From an uncultured Treponema sp. (GTDB lineage Bacteria; Spirochaetota; Spirochaetia; Treponematales; Treponemataceae): DNA of 64,000 nucleotides. The notes under the pieces were generated by a model. That model saw only the letters and a program-made list of their open reading frames with translations. It did not search any database and had not been told where the DNA came from. The translations under genes and the position numbers were made by a program. Shown here piece by piece: positions 1 to 8,697 of the stretch (position 1 is the stretch's first letter; every line of letters starts with the position of its first letter). The stretch lies in assembly GCA_937885175.1 (NCBI GenBank), contig CAKZZO010000131.1, positions 1-64,000 of the forward strand. The letters run 5' to 3'.

Positions 1-1
1 A

Positions 2-136
2 CAGGGCGAGCACAGGCGGGCAATGGAAGACGCGCGGCGGATGCTGGCATATGGTGACCCTGTCGACAAGATTGCTGACATCACGCAGCTCTCCACCGAG
101 GAAGTCAAGCAATTGCAGCAGGACATGACTCAATAA
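2..136 (+). CDS. C-terminal tail of an Rpn/PD-(D/E)XK-type nuclease (partial)
   Basis: The window opens inside a plus-strand gene; only its last 44 codons are visible, frame starting at base 2 and ending with TAA at 134-136. The tail has a charged helix followed by MLAYGDPVDKIADIT and LSTEEV. This pattern (methionine-leucine, glycine-aspartate, then a small helix ending STEE) is typical of the end of Rpn-family recombination-promoting nucleases (putative transposases, PDDEXK_2), which are abundant in treponemes. The nuclease domain itself lies outside the window, so the assignment rests on the tail only. It sits beside other decayed sequence, which fits an accessory region. Confidence 0.55.
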   Translation, partial: QGEHRRAMEDARRMLAYGDPVDKIADITQLSTEEVKQLQQDMTQ

Positions 137-157
137 TTTTTCTTCACGCAAAAAAGC

Positions 158-260
158 GGGGGCAGAAAATTGCCAAAAGGAAAAGTTTAGGAACTCCAAT
201 GGCCATCTTCTGCCCCCTAACCCGTACCACGCGATGTAAGGAGAAGCGCGGTGCGGGGTT
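158..260. other. Two adjacent long hairpins downstream of the nuclease gene
   Basis: Bases 158-167 (GGGGGCAGAA) pair perfectly with 208-217, with an inner GCCA/TGGC stem. A second imperfect stem pairs 219-233 with 247-260 (GC-rich, one bulge). There is no T-run directly after either stem, so a classical terminator is not clear. It may be a structured RNA end or a folded DNA repeat like those seen in other gaps of this window. No gene was seen between 137 and 324. Confidence 0.4.
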
Positions 261-315
261 TATACCACATATATTTTACTGTGCAGTGTGCATGTTTTAA
301 AACCTTGCACACCAG

Positions 316-386
316 TGAACCTGACGGGATTCGCCCTCGCGACATGCCGATTTTCAATCAGTCGTTCTACCTCTGAACTGCAGGCA
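316..386 (-). pseudogene. Degenerate tRNA-Phe(GAA)-like sequence
   Basis: Read on the minus strand, a tRNA outline is visible: a perfect D-arm (GTTC-AGAGGTA-GAAC), an anticodon loop TTGAAAA giving anticodon GAA (Phe), and a T-arm region with GCGAATC. But the acceptor stem has about two mismatches, the anticodon stem has an A-C mismatch at its base, the T-stem has one mismatch, and the first two T-loop positions are not TT. A functional tRNA would need all of these, so it is called a decayed tRNA. The open frame of the next feature runs through it on the other strand. Confidence 0.5.
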
Positions 387-948
387 TAGAAAGGTCTTTT
401 ACAAAACCTTTCTATGCTTAAAGCTCACTTCTTATAAGGACGCTTCTGTCAAACTGCATAAGTTCTTTGTAACATCCTCTACTAGCACAACCGCAGTACA
501 GAAAAGTTCTGAATTGTTTTCTACAGGTTTCTTCTCGTTAGTTGATACTGTAAAGAGCAATACAGCTACGAAAGATTATCAGACCGCCAGTGCAAATGAT
601 TCATCAGGTTATCAATTTGACTATGCATACTTAGCAAGTGGAAATGCAAACAGTCTTACATTTAAACCTGCTGTTAATGGCACGGTAACTATTTATTTGA
701 CGCTTTCTGATGGAAATTTCTCAAGTAAACTTGTAGAGAAGTCTTCTGGCTCCCTCACTTTGAAAAAAGACACTTCTGATGCAGAAACGGTTCTTGACGC
801 TTCAGCTACTAAAACATCGACAGCAACTGCTTATGCGATTACCTTTGATGCGATAAAAAACACAGAATATGTGTTGACAACTGTCAGCGTTAGAACAGCA
901 CTTTTTGGCGTAACATTCGCAACATCTGCAGAAGAACCGACTGACTAA
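325..948 (+). pseudogene. 5'-truncated fragment of a secreted beta-sandwich surface protein
   Basis: The frame is open from 325 to the TAA at 946-948, but there is no ATG with a ribosome site; the first usable start is TTG at 514 with no Shine-Dalgarno. No signal peptide is present. The residues are Thr/Ser/Asp/Ala-rich and alternate as in beta-sandwich modules: a SLTFKPAVNGTVTIYL strand pair in the middle and a closing strand FGVTFA near the end. This is the composition of the large Ig-like lipoprotein transcribed toward it from 4797. The likely reading is the C-terminal remnant of an exported carbohydrate-active or adhesin-type protein whose 5' part was lost, possibly with the tRNA-like remnant at the join. 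A database search of the translated frame would identify the parent. Confidence 0.5.
384..417. repeat. 12-bp perfect inverted repeat abutting the tRNA remnant
   Basis: GCATAGAAAGGT at 384-395 is mirrored exactly at 406-417, with a 10-base loop CTTTTACAAA. The left arm begins inside the 5' end of the tRNA remnant. It could be a transcription terminator or the scar of a rearrangement. Confidence 0.5.
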
Positions 949-956
949 GTCTTTGT

Positions 957-1084
957 CACACGGATTCGCGAACCGCGTAAGCGGTGCGTTCTATAGTTTC
1001 CTTACAGAACGCACCGTAGGTGCATTTGTTCACGCCTAACGGCGTTCACGAAAGGGATTTCGTTAGAAATCCCCAATCCGTGTG
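957..1084. repeat. Multi-hairpin intergenic element between convergent genes
   Basis: The 148-base gap is almost wholly made of inverted repeats. An outer stem CACACGGATT pairs with 1075-1084. Inside are CCGC-GTAA-GCGG, an 11-bp stem (982-992 with 1006-1016), GCACC-GTA-GGTGC, ACGCC-TAAC-GGCGT and GGGATTTC-GTTA-GAAATCCC (1054-1073). Loops are short and TAA-like. It probably ends transcription from both sides, but its complexity exceeds a normal terminator. Confidence 0.6.
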
Positions 1085-1096
1085 GTAATTATTGTT

Positions 1097-4000
1097 TTAT
1101 TCTGTTACGGCGATTGATATGGATTCAATATAAACGGTGCCAGTTGAAGTTTCAACTTTCCAGTCCCCTGCTCCTGCAGCTTTTATAACTAAAGTCATAA
1201 CATTTGAAGATCGGCTATAGGTATAAAGTTCTGATGTAGGCGCGTCAGTTCCTTTAGAGAAAACTGTTGAAAAGCCCGCTGGTCCCGTTACTGTCGTAGT
1301 TCTGGAGTTATTTGAACATTCAACAACGAGTGTAATTTTTGAAATTGCTTTTGTTGCGAACGTCAGATTCTCACCATTTTGGAACTTTAGTCCCTTCTCA
1401 TCGGCAATGGATACAGAGTTTGTACCGTTTGCGTTAATTGAGAAAGTTTGAGAGTAATTGTTTTCATCTTTCTTTGTAATCGTCTTCACCGTTTTGAATG
1501 CAGTTGTTAAGTCGGATTGATCATCAGCGACTGTGTCACCAGTAGGAGATAAATCAAGCGTTCCGTGCCATTGGGTAACAGAAGCGTCCTTATACACAGC
1601 ATACAATGTTGTATCTGCACTGACAGTAACGCTTGCGCCATCAGCATGAACCTTTTCACCATCGCTTGCCGTTGCCCAGCCGTCAAATTCTTTTCCAGAC
1701 GGAGGAGTAATTCCCAAACCAGCAAATGCGGTAAGTGCTGTTGCTTCCCCACTTGCAACTTTCTGTGCCGGGGCGTCGCCTGTTAATGTTCCATCTCCCT
1801 TATCAAAGGTAATCGTCACATAGGTCTTGCTTGCATCCAAAATCCGTACAGATACGGCTTCAGAAGTATATGTTTTTTCACCGATTGTGTATTTAGCTAC
1901 AACAGAATAAGTGTCTACGGCTGTTTCTGTCGTTGTTGCCCAAGAAAAAGTTGCTCCTGTTCCAATTTCACTTTCTGTCGCATCGGCAGCAGAACCTTTT
2001 GCGTACCATTTGATTGTAGAAGTGTCAACGGTTTCAGTTCCTTCAACAGCATCACCCAAATGTCCGTCAGCGTAGACTTTCTGTGTTTTAGAGACCGTTA
2101 CTGTTGCGGCAGCAGTAGCGGTTATCGTTGTACCCTGATTAGCGGAATCTGCCGACAAGTTGCTGATAGTCGGCACATTGTACACGGCAGCAGTGCTTAC
2201 AGTAACATCGTCCCCTTCACCATCCTTACGTACTGAAGTACTCGTATCAACTTCTGCGCTTACAACGGTTATACCGTAGATGTTTGCACCGTTTGTGGTA
2301 TCAGTTGATGTAATCGTTACATAGCCATCAGCATCGCCTGTTACCGTGACATATTTTGTAGAAAGGCTTACAAGGGGATTCCATACAACAGCGTCACCCG
2401 CACCCTTGAAAGTAAAGTTTGTAACACCAGTATTTGGAGCATCCTTTACAGAACCGCCATCTACACGCAGAACAACTCGTGTGCCTGCACCGACTTTGAG
2501 TAAAAGTTTTACGGCAGTCTTCTTGTTAAATGAAAGACGACTTGCCCACTTATAGCCAGTACTAGCATTCGCATCATAGTCATAAGTTTCAAATCCTGCT
2601 GTCGTATCATTTTTATCTTTGTACTTTAATTGGAAATAGGTCTTGCTATCAACACCCGTGACTTTCCATGTACCATCAGAGGCTACAACATCAGATGTCA
2701 CATTATAGTCGTTAGTATTCGTTACTCCAGCAAGCGCACGAATACTTGTTGCATCAAACTGCATGCCAACAACATTAAAGTATTTGTCATAATCCACCAC
2801 AATCTCGCCGCTTGCACTCTTTGCCGTGGTTTCGGTCTCTGCATAGTATGCGCTGTAAGTGCCAGCGGGTACGGTAACGACAAGAGGTGTCTCCGTTCCG
2901 GCGAGTGTTGCCCATGCTACATCAGCACCACCTTCACCGACTCCAACAATCATGAGGTTTTCGACTGCAGCCGCTGTTTTTGCGGTGATTGCACCGTCAT
3001 TTGCCGTTTCAGAGCTCGCCGCCTTTACCGTAAAGTCACTGGCCTTTGGTGCAGCAGTGAACTTCTTCACCACCACGCTGATTGTCTCCGTAGAGGCATT
3101 CCATTCGCCGTCTTTTGCGGCGGTGCGGATTGTGTAGGTGCCGCTTGCAAGTCCGCTTGCTTTTCCATCCTCAAATGCAGTCCAGTTGCCGTCTCCTACT
3201 TTGTATTCGAGGGCGCGGGCTTCTTTTGTTGTGTCTACTGTGAGCGTTCCGTCATTGTCGGCTGCGCTTGTCGTTGCGGTTGCCGTTACGCTTCCTGCGG
3301 TCGGTGCTGTTGCTGCGGTCAATTCAAGGTTCACGTATTCGGGTACGGTCAGTTCCGTAGCATCGCTTGCCTTATGGGTGTCGTCGCTTCCATAGCGGAC
3401 ATACACTTTTCCTGCGGCAAATTCCTTTGCTTTTTCAGTGCCCCACTTGTACCAGTCATCGCCGTCCTTGTACTGGAGGTTCGCAATCTTCTCGCCGCTG
3501 TAGGTGATTTTTCCCTTTGCGCTTGCTGATGCAGGAGCTTCCACCGCAAAGTCTGTTGCTGCGGGTGCGTCCTGTGCTTCTTTTTCTGTGCCGGAAACTG
3601 CAATCTTGTAGATGCCGATTGTTCCGCCGTCTCCCTCGGTGAAGCCCGTGGGTGTAGTACCACCCGTTTTCAGGTTAAGAATATAGATATAGGTGTCGGC
3701 TTCCAATGCCGTATCAAAATCAACAACGACATCAGACTGCGGAGGCGTAGCCCCTTTTTCAAAACTGGGAAGTGCCTTCGTCGCAAGACATTTCGGGCTA
3801 TCTTTGTCGCCGTCTGTAATCGTGATGTTTCCACTGCTTGAAGTGCTCGCTGGTGCAGCAGTGACCGTAATCTTCTGCGTGCCTTTTGATGCCTTGAACC
3901 TAATGACACGGACTGCATTCAAAGAGCCGTCCTTTGCGACAAATGATGTAGGCCATGCCCTTGCAGGAAGTTTGATTCTCGCTGCATCACGCTGTACGGC

Positions 4001-4797
4001 ATTGTTTGTGTCCGCACCAATTGTAATCGCACCAAAGTCGGTGTTTTCTGTAATGTTGTCAGTTGAAGCTGTGAATGTAGTGTCCTCGCTTGCCGTCCAT
4101 GCGAAGAAACTTGCGCTACTGCTGTCATCTTCCTCCACCTTTTCGTCATCGTTCTCATCTTCCGCTTCCGTGAATTCTACCTCAACCGTGTTTCCACCGC
4201 TGTCCTTCACTGTTTCCGTGTCGATTTTGCCGTCTGCGGTCTTGCTTGCAGTGTACGTCGTTGCGGTGTCGCCCTCACCCAGGGTGATGGTAACACTACC
4301 GCCTTCCACGGTTACCTTTGCCGCTACTTCGTCGCCGTTCTTAGTTGCCGTGGTCGAGCCGTCTGCGTTAATCGTGATTACCGTGTCGCCAATCGTATAG
4401 GTGCCCGCGCTGGCTTTTGCCACTTTTGCGGTTGCTGCTGACACGACCGTTACCGTGCAGCTTGCCGTCTTGTCTGGATTTGATTCTGATTTTACAAGGA
4501 TTGTCGCAGTGCCTTCAGCCACGCCGGTGACTGTTCCTGCATTTACCGTGGCCACGTTTTCATCGCCTGAAGACCAGGTTAGGTTTTTGTTTGTCGCGTT
4601 GTCGGGTGCAACGGTTGCCGTCAGCGTCACCGTTTCCCCTGCCGTTACGCCGACTGTCGTCTTGTCGAGCGTTACGCCCGTTACTGCTACTGTGCTGGGA
4701 GAATCGTCCCCGCTGTCACTACAGGAGGTTAATAATACCCCCCCCCTAAAATCAGTGCCGACAGTATGCCCGTCAGCACCTTGTTAAACTTTTTCAT
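1097..4797 (-). CDS. Large Ig-like repeat lipoprotein, out of frame at a G tract (phase-variable)
   Basis: Translation starts at ATG 4797 behind a strong AAGGAGGAA site, reads MKKFNKVLTGILSALILGGG and then stops soon after a run of nine G (4738-4746). With ten or seven G the frame runs on as VLLTSC, a perfect lipobox, into VTGVTLDKTTVGVTAGETVT, the opening of a bacterial Ig-like (BIG_2) domain, and continues uninterrupted to 1097 (about 1233 residues). Downstream are further Ig-like and beta-sandwich modules. An InlB/Listeria-Bacteroides-type repeat (residues about 980-1055 of the restored protein; GKEFDGWATASDGEKV, TLYAVYKD) and a C-terminal beta-sandwich follow. It would be an outer-surface lipoprotein, probably an adhesin or glycan binder. 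As sequenced it is OFF, unless an ATG near 4630 is used, which would lack an export signal. Confidence 0.8.
4738..4746 (-). repeat. Poly-G(9) contingency tract
   Basis: Nine consecutive C on the plus strand (G on the coding strand) lie in the signal-peptide codons of the lipoprotein. Nine puts the start codon out of frame with the 1180-codon body; ten or seven restores it exactly and creates the lipobox. Homopolymer G tracts of this length are known slipped-strand switches in T. pallidum. Confidence 0.8.
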
Positions 4798-4802
4798 AGA
4801 AG

Positions 4803-4811
4803 TTCCTCCTT
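4803..4811 (-). promoter_or_regulatory. Strong Shine-Dalgarno fixing the lipoprotein start
   Basis: AAGGAGGAA lies five bases upstream of ATG 4797 on the minus strand. It shows that translation begins at 4797 and not at the internal ATG 4630, which is why the G tract matters. The upstream gap (4812-4962) holds a possible -35/-10 pair (TTGTCT, TAGGAT) around 4880-4895 and no gene. Confidence 0.7.
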
Positions 4812-4962
4812 AATTGAACTTTTTGCTATGACTACATTTTTTGGGCTTGCGCTGCCCAGAACGTTATTGTTCAAATCCTAGCATAAAGACAAATGAAAGA
4901 ACTTTGCAAACGAGATTTTGCACTATTACGACATCTGAATGGCAAGTGCTTGAAAAAAAGGA

Positions 4963-5544
4963 CTAAAAAGAGCGTGAGCGCAGTGTTTTTCCGTCAATCG
5001 AACAGAGGGAAACCTTACGGATACCATGGGAGTCGCTTTCTATCAGGGCACAGGTCTTTCCGTCACCGCATTTGGGGATGGAAATGGAACCAGGATTCAG
5101 ATAAAAAAGTCCATCGGCTTCTTCCAGCACGGTTACGTGGGTGTGACCGCTTATCACGAGACTGCCGCGGGGAAGCCATGACCGCAACTGAGTCCGGTCA
5201 TAGAGGTGTCCATGATGAACAAAAATACGTCCGTTGAGTTTTTGGCCGGCTTTCGTGGGAAGAAAAAGCGTAGTATATGCGCTAAGACAGGGAAAATCAA
5301 GCATCATCTGGTCTACTTCGCTGTCACAGTTTCCCCGCACACAGAGGATTTTTTCCTTGAGCTCGTTCAGCAAGGTGGCGGTGGCCTTTGTGTCGTAGCC
5401 GGCGGGTAAGTCATTTCGCGGGCCATGGTTCAAAAAATCACCGCAGAGCAAAAACAGGTCTGGCTTACGGTCAGCAAAAGAGGCTATCGCCGTCTGCAAG
5501 TCGGGCAGGCTTCCGTGTATGTCTGAAATCACCTGTATGAGCAT
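4963..5544 (-). CDS. yfcE: YfcE/MJ0936-type metallophosphoesterase
   Basis: A 193-residue metal-dependent phosphodiesterase. All signature blocks of the calcineurin-like fold are present in order: SDIHGS at the N-terminus, CGDFLNHG, GNCDSEVD, HHGH and SGHTHV, followed by NPGS, the loop that closes the site in YfcE. The length matches the family. The start is the ATG at 5544, which shares one base with the argS stop (TAATG), so the two genes are translationally coupled; the extra upstream codons in the frame lie within argS and are not used. Family members hydrolyse phosphodiesters such as bis-pNPP with Mn2+; the physiological substrate is unknown. Confidence 0.85.
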   Translation of the reverse strand: MLIQVISDIHGSLPDLQTAIASFADRKPDLFLLCGDFLNHGPRNDLPAGYDTKATATLLNELKEKILCVRGNCDSEVDQMMLDFPCLSAYTTLFLPTKAGQKLNGRIFVHHGHLYDRTQLRSWLPRGSLVISGHTHVTVLEEADGLFYLNPGSISIPKCGDGKTCALIESDSHGIRKVSLCSIDGKTLRSRSF

Positions 5545-7376
5545 TACATTCTGTCCAAATAAGGCACAAGCACCAGTTCCATGGCATCCTTTAGGACTTG
5601 CAGAGTGCATTTTGCCAAAAAGAGACGGGCACCCACCAGTTTTTCATCTCCTGCGGCAAGGATGGGACACTGCTGGTAGAACTTGCTGAAAAGTTTTGCC
5701 AGGTCGTAGAGGTAGGCTGCCACCACGCTTGCATCCAGATTTTCAGCAGCGCGGGCAATCGTTGCAGGATAGTCGCCCAAACGCTTGATTACATCCCATT
5801 CTTCGGAGGCGGTTAAGAGAGCAGCGGCTTCCTGCGCAGAGGCAATCGTTGCGCCGTTTTCGTCAGCCTTGCGCAAAATGGAAGCGATGCGGGCTCCCAT
5901 GTACTGCAAATAGGGGCCGGTGTTTCCGTTAAAGGAAAGGCTTTCCTGGGGATTAAATACCATGTCCTTAATCGGAGTAATCTGCAGGAGGTAGTAATGA
6001 AGGGCTGCAAGGGCAACTTTTTCCGCCACCTCGTCCGCATCCCCCACTTCTGCTTCCCGCCCCTTGGCCTTGATTTCCGCAAGGGCAGCGTCATGCAGGC
6101 TGTCAATCAAATCATCGGCATCAACAACAGTGCCTTCGCGGCTTTTCATGCGTCCATTGGGAAGATTGACCATGCCGTAACTCAAATGATAGAGACGTTC
6201 TGCCCAGTCAAAGCCCAGTTGCTTTAATATATAGAAGAGAACCTTAAAGTGATAGTTCTGCTCGCTTGCCACCACGTAGACCATCTGGTTAAAGGCCCAG
6301 TCATTGTGGCGGAAGATTGCCGTACCGATGTCCTGAGTGATGTAGACTGACGTGCCGTCTTTGCGCAGAAGGACTTTTTCCTGATTTTCGCCGTCCTTTC
6401 CCTTTCCGGTTACGCTGGTCACATCAATGCGGACAGAGCCGTCATCAGCCTTAAAGAAAATGCCTTTGTCCAGACCTTTGAGGATTTCTTCCCTGCCTTT
6501 TAGATAGGTTTCGCTTTCAAAATAGAGTTTGTCAAAAGATACGCCTGTGCGGTCATAGGTTTTCTTTACGCCGTCAATTGCCCAGCCGTTCATCATGCGC
6601 CAGAGTCTGTGCAGGTCGTCATCATCAGAGCCTTTTTCCCACTGAACGAGCATTTCTTCTGCCTGCTGGTTTGCCTCGGGATGCGCCTTTGCGTATTTGT
6701 CAAATTCCACATAGCACTGACCCACAAAATGGTCGCCTTTTATGCCCAGTTTTTCCGGAGTGTCACCATTTGATTCATGGAAAAGTTTGTAGGCAAGCAT
6801 GGACTTACAGATATGCACGCCACGGTTATTGATGATGTTTACCTTATAGACTTCCGCACCTGCCTTTTTGAGGATACGGCTCACGCTTTCTCCCAGGGCA
6901 TCGTTTCTCATGTGTCCCAGATGCAGGGGCTTATTGGTATTAGGGGAAGAAAATTCCACCATAACGCGACGGCCTTGCAGATGCGCTTTTCCCTCATCAT
7001 TCAACTGCCCGTACTCTTTACCTTCACGAACAATGCGCTCCAAGAGTCCAGAAGCCGCACCAGCCTTGTCCAGCTTGACGTTTACGTAGGGACCTACCGC
7101 AATAAAAGTGCCCACCGCTTTTGCCCGGGCAGAAAGGCCTGCATTTGACGTAATGATTTTTACCACTTCGGCAGCAATCATGGGAGGAGCAGCGCGGAAA
7201 GTTTTTGCAAAGGGGAACATGGGCATACCGATATCACCCATTTCCGGTTTGGGAGGATTTTCCACGGAAACCGCATCTTCCGAGACCGCATGTGCGGCTT
7301 CAATTCCCCTTGTCTTTATAAATTCATGCAATGCAGCAGCGACAATTGCCCTGCTTTCTGTCTTTACATCAGCCAT
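5544..7376 (-). CDS. argS: Arginyl-tRNA synthetase
   Basis: A class I aminoacyl-tRNA synthetase of 610 residues that charges tRNA-Arg with arginine. It has the N-terminal Add1 tRNA-binding region, the HIGH signature as HLGH (residues 152-155, preceded by SSPNTNKPL as is usual for ArgRS), a KMSKS-like loop MKSRE at about residue 410, and the C-terminal DALR anticodon-binding domain. The start follows divergent promoter sequence shared with the GH105 gene: a TATAAT on the minus strand at 7417-7422 gives a leader of about 40 bases. It is co-transcribed with yfcE. Confidence 0.95.
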   Translation of the reverse strand: MADVKTESRAIVAAALHEFIKTRGIEAAHAVSEDAVSVENPPKPEMGDIGMPMFPFAKTFRAAPPMIAAEVVKIITSNAGLSARAKAVGTFIAVGPYVNVKLDKAGAASGLLERIVREGKEYGQLNDEGKAHLQGRRVMVEFSSPNTNKPLHLGHMRNDALGESVSRILKKAGAEVYKVNIINNRGVHICKSMLAYKLFHESNGDTPEKLGIKGDHFVGQCYVEFDKYAKAHPEANQQAEEMLVQWEKGSDDDDLHRLWRMMNGWAIDGVKKTYDRTGVSFDKLYFESETYLKGREEILKGLDKGIFFKADDGSVRIDVTSVTGKGKDGENQEKVLLRKDGTSVYITQDIGTAIFRHNDWAFNQMVYVVASEQNYHFKVLFYILKQLGFDWAERLYHLSYGMVNLPNGRMKSREGTVVDADDLIDSLHDAALAEIKAKGREAEVGDADEVAEKVALAALHYYLLQITPIKDMVFNPQESLSFNGNTGPYLQYMGARIASILRKADENGATIASAQEAAALLTASEEWDVIKRLGDYPATIARAAENLDASVVAAYLYDLAKLFSKFYQQCPILAAGDEKLVGARLFLAKCTLQVLKDAMELVLVPYLDRM

Positions 7377-7432
7377 ATCAATTCCAACTCAAAATTCAAA
7401 TAAATTTTACGTTTTATTATAGATAATTGTGC

Positions 7433-7446
7433 TATAATTTGCTAGT
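7433..7446 (+). promoter_or_regulatory. Promoter -10 box next to the GH105 start (leaderless)
   Basis: TATAAT at 7433-7438 is followed by eight bases and then ATG 7447. There is no room for a Shine-Dalgarno, so the mRNA probably starts at or one base before the ATG. Confidence 0.55.
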
Positions 7447-8667
7447 ATGATTGAGAGAATGACAGCGCTTTTTACGAGCGTAATTGTATTAGCAGCGGCA
7501 TGTACATCATCGCCGTCAATGGAGAAGGACGTGGATACAAGCGTAATTGACCAGTATATTGAAGAACTGATGACAAAATCTACAGCAGAAATTCCAGTAT
7601 GGAATATCGAAAAGGCACGGAGCGGTACAAAGTCCGGCTGGGATTATATAGACGGCTGTATGATTATGGCTCTGCTGGAAATTTACGCCACCAGTCAGGA
7701 TGAAAAATACCTCAAGTTTGCCGATTATTACGAAGACTACCGCATTAAAGATGACGGCACTATTATAGGCTACAACATTGAGGAATGGAATCTGGACAAC
7801 ATCAACGGTGCAAAAAACCTGATTACCCTCTACGAACTGACAAAAAAAGAAAAATACCGCAAGGCAGCGGACAAGGTATACGAGCAGATTAAAGGTCAGC
7901 CCCGTACCAGCGAGGGAAACTTCTGGCACAAGAAGATTTATCCCAATCAGGTGTGGCTTGACGGTCTCTACATGGCACTTCCCTTCTACATGGAATACGA
8001 AGTACTCTTCAACAATGCAAAAAACATTGATGACATCTACAAGCAGCTCTTTAACGTCTACGAAAAATTGCGGGACCCAAAGACCGGCCTTTACTATCAT
8101 GGCTACGACTGCTCAAGGACTGTTTTCTGGGCAGACAAAAAAAGCGGCCTGAGCAAGAACTTCTGGCTCCGCGCACTGGGCTGGTATTCCATGGCGTTGC
8201 TGGACACCCTGAACAAGGCTGGTGACCAGGGCAGCGACAAGTGGAATCGTCTCCGCGACATTTTTGTAGACTTGTGCGAAAGCATGCTCAAATATCAGGA
8301 CAAGAGCGGCATGTGGTGGCAGGTACCCAATTTTCCCGGAAAAGGCAAGAACTATCTGGAAACATCTGGCTCTGCAATCTACGCATACTCACTGCTGAAA
8401 GGCGTGCGCACCGGCATTCTGTCTGACGAAAAATTCCGCGAGGCTGGAAAAAAAGCATTTGAAGGCATCGCAAACACCTACCTCAAAACAGAAAAGGGCA
8501 CGCTGAGCCTCGGCGGCATCTGCCTCGTGGCAGGACTGGGACCTGAGCACAACAAACGCCGTGACGGCAGTTTTGACTACTACATGGCAGAACCCATTGT
8601 ACAGGATGACGCAAAAGGCGTTGGCCCCTTCATCTTGGCATACAACGAGTACCGCCTGTTACAGTAG
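7447..8667 (+). CDS. GH105/GH88-type unsaturated glycoside hydrolase lipoprotein
   Basis: A 406-residue protein of the Glyco_hydro_88 (alpha/alpha barrel) family, in which YteR-type enzymes remove unsaturated uronic acids left by pectin/rhamnogalacturonan lyases. The N-terminus is a lipoprotein signal with lipobox LAAAC (Cys19). Visible barrel motifs are GWDYIDG, the substrate-pocket block WLDGLYMALPF (its Asp is the usual catalytic acid), RALGWYSMAL and the C-terminal GGICLVAGLG and DYYMAEPIV. It stands alone, convergent with pgeF, with no pectin lyase or transporter beside it. Localisation to the periplasmic face of a membrane is inferred from the lipobox. Confidence 0.85.
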   Translation: MIERMTALFTSVIVLAAACTSSPSMEKDVDTSVIDQYIEELMTKSTAEIPVWNIEKARSGTKSGWDYIDGCMIMALLEIYATSQDEKYLKFADYYEDYRIKDDGTIIGYNIEEWNLDNINGAKNLITLYELTKKEKYRKAADKVYEQIKGQPRTSEGNFWHKKIYPNQVWLDGLYMALPFYMEYEVLFNNAKNIDDIYKQLFNVYEKLRDPKTGLYYHGYDCSRTVFWADKKSGLSKNFWLRALGWYSMALLDTLNKAGDQGSDKWNRLRDIFVDLCESMLKYQDKSGMWWQVPNFPGKGKNYLETSGSAIYAYSLLKGVRTGILSDEKFREAGKKAFEGIANTYLKTEKGTLSLGGICLVAGLGPEHNKRRDGSFDYYMAEPIVQDDAKGVGPFILAYNEYRLLQ

Positions 8668-8697
8668 TTCATGTCTGGCTGGAGGCGGAAAAACCTG

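Noticed and set aside
316..386. Functional tRNA-Phe gene
   Set aside because: Mismatches in acceptor, anticodon and T stems and a non-standard T-loop make function unlikely.
1034..1066. Integron attC-like core (GCCTAAC and GTTAG) in the hairpin array
   Set aside because: The two cores are only about 20 bases apart, the required longer arms are missing, and there is no integrase or cassette series.
2630..3529. A 299-residue plus-strand frame inside the Ig-like lipoprotein gene, and other long frames opposite it
   Set aside because: It is antisense to a clearly coding repeat protein, is Cys/Arg/His-rich with no motif, and has no ribosome site.
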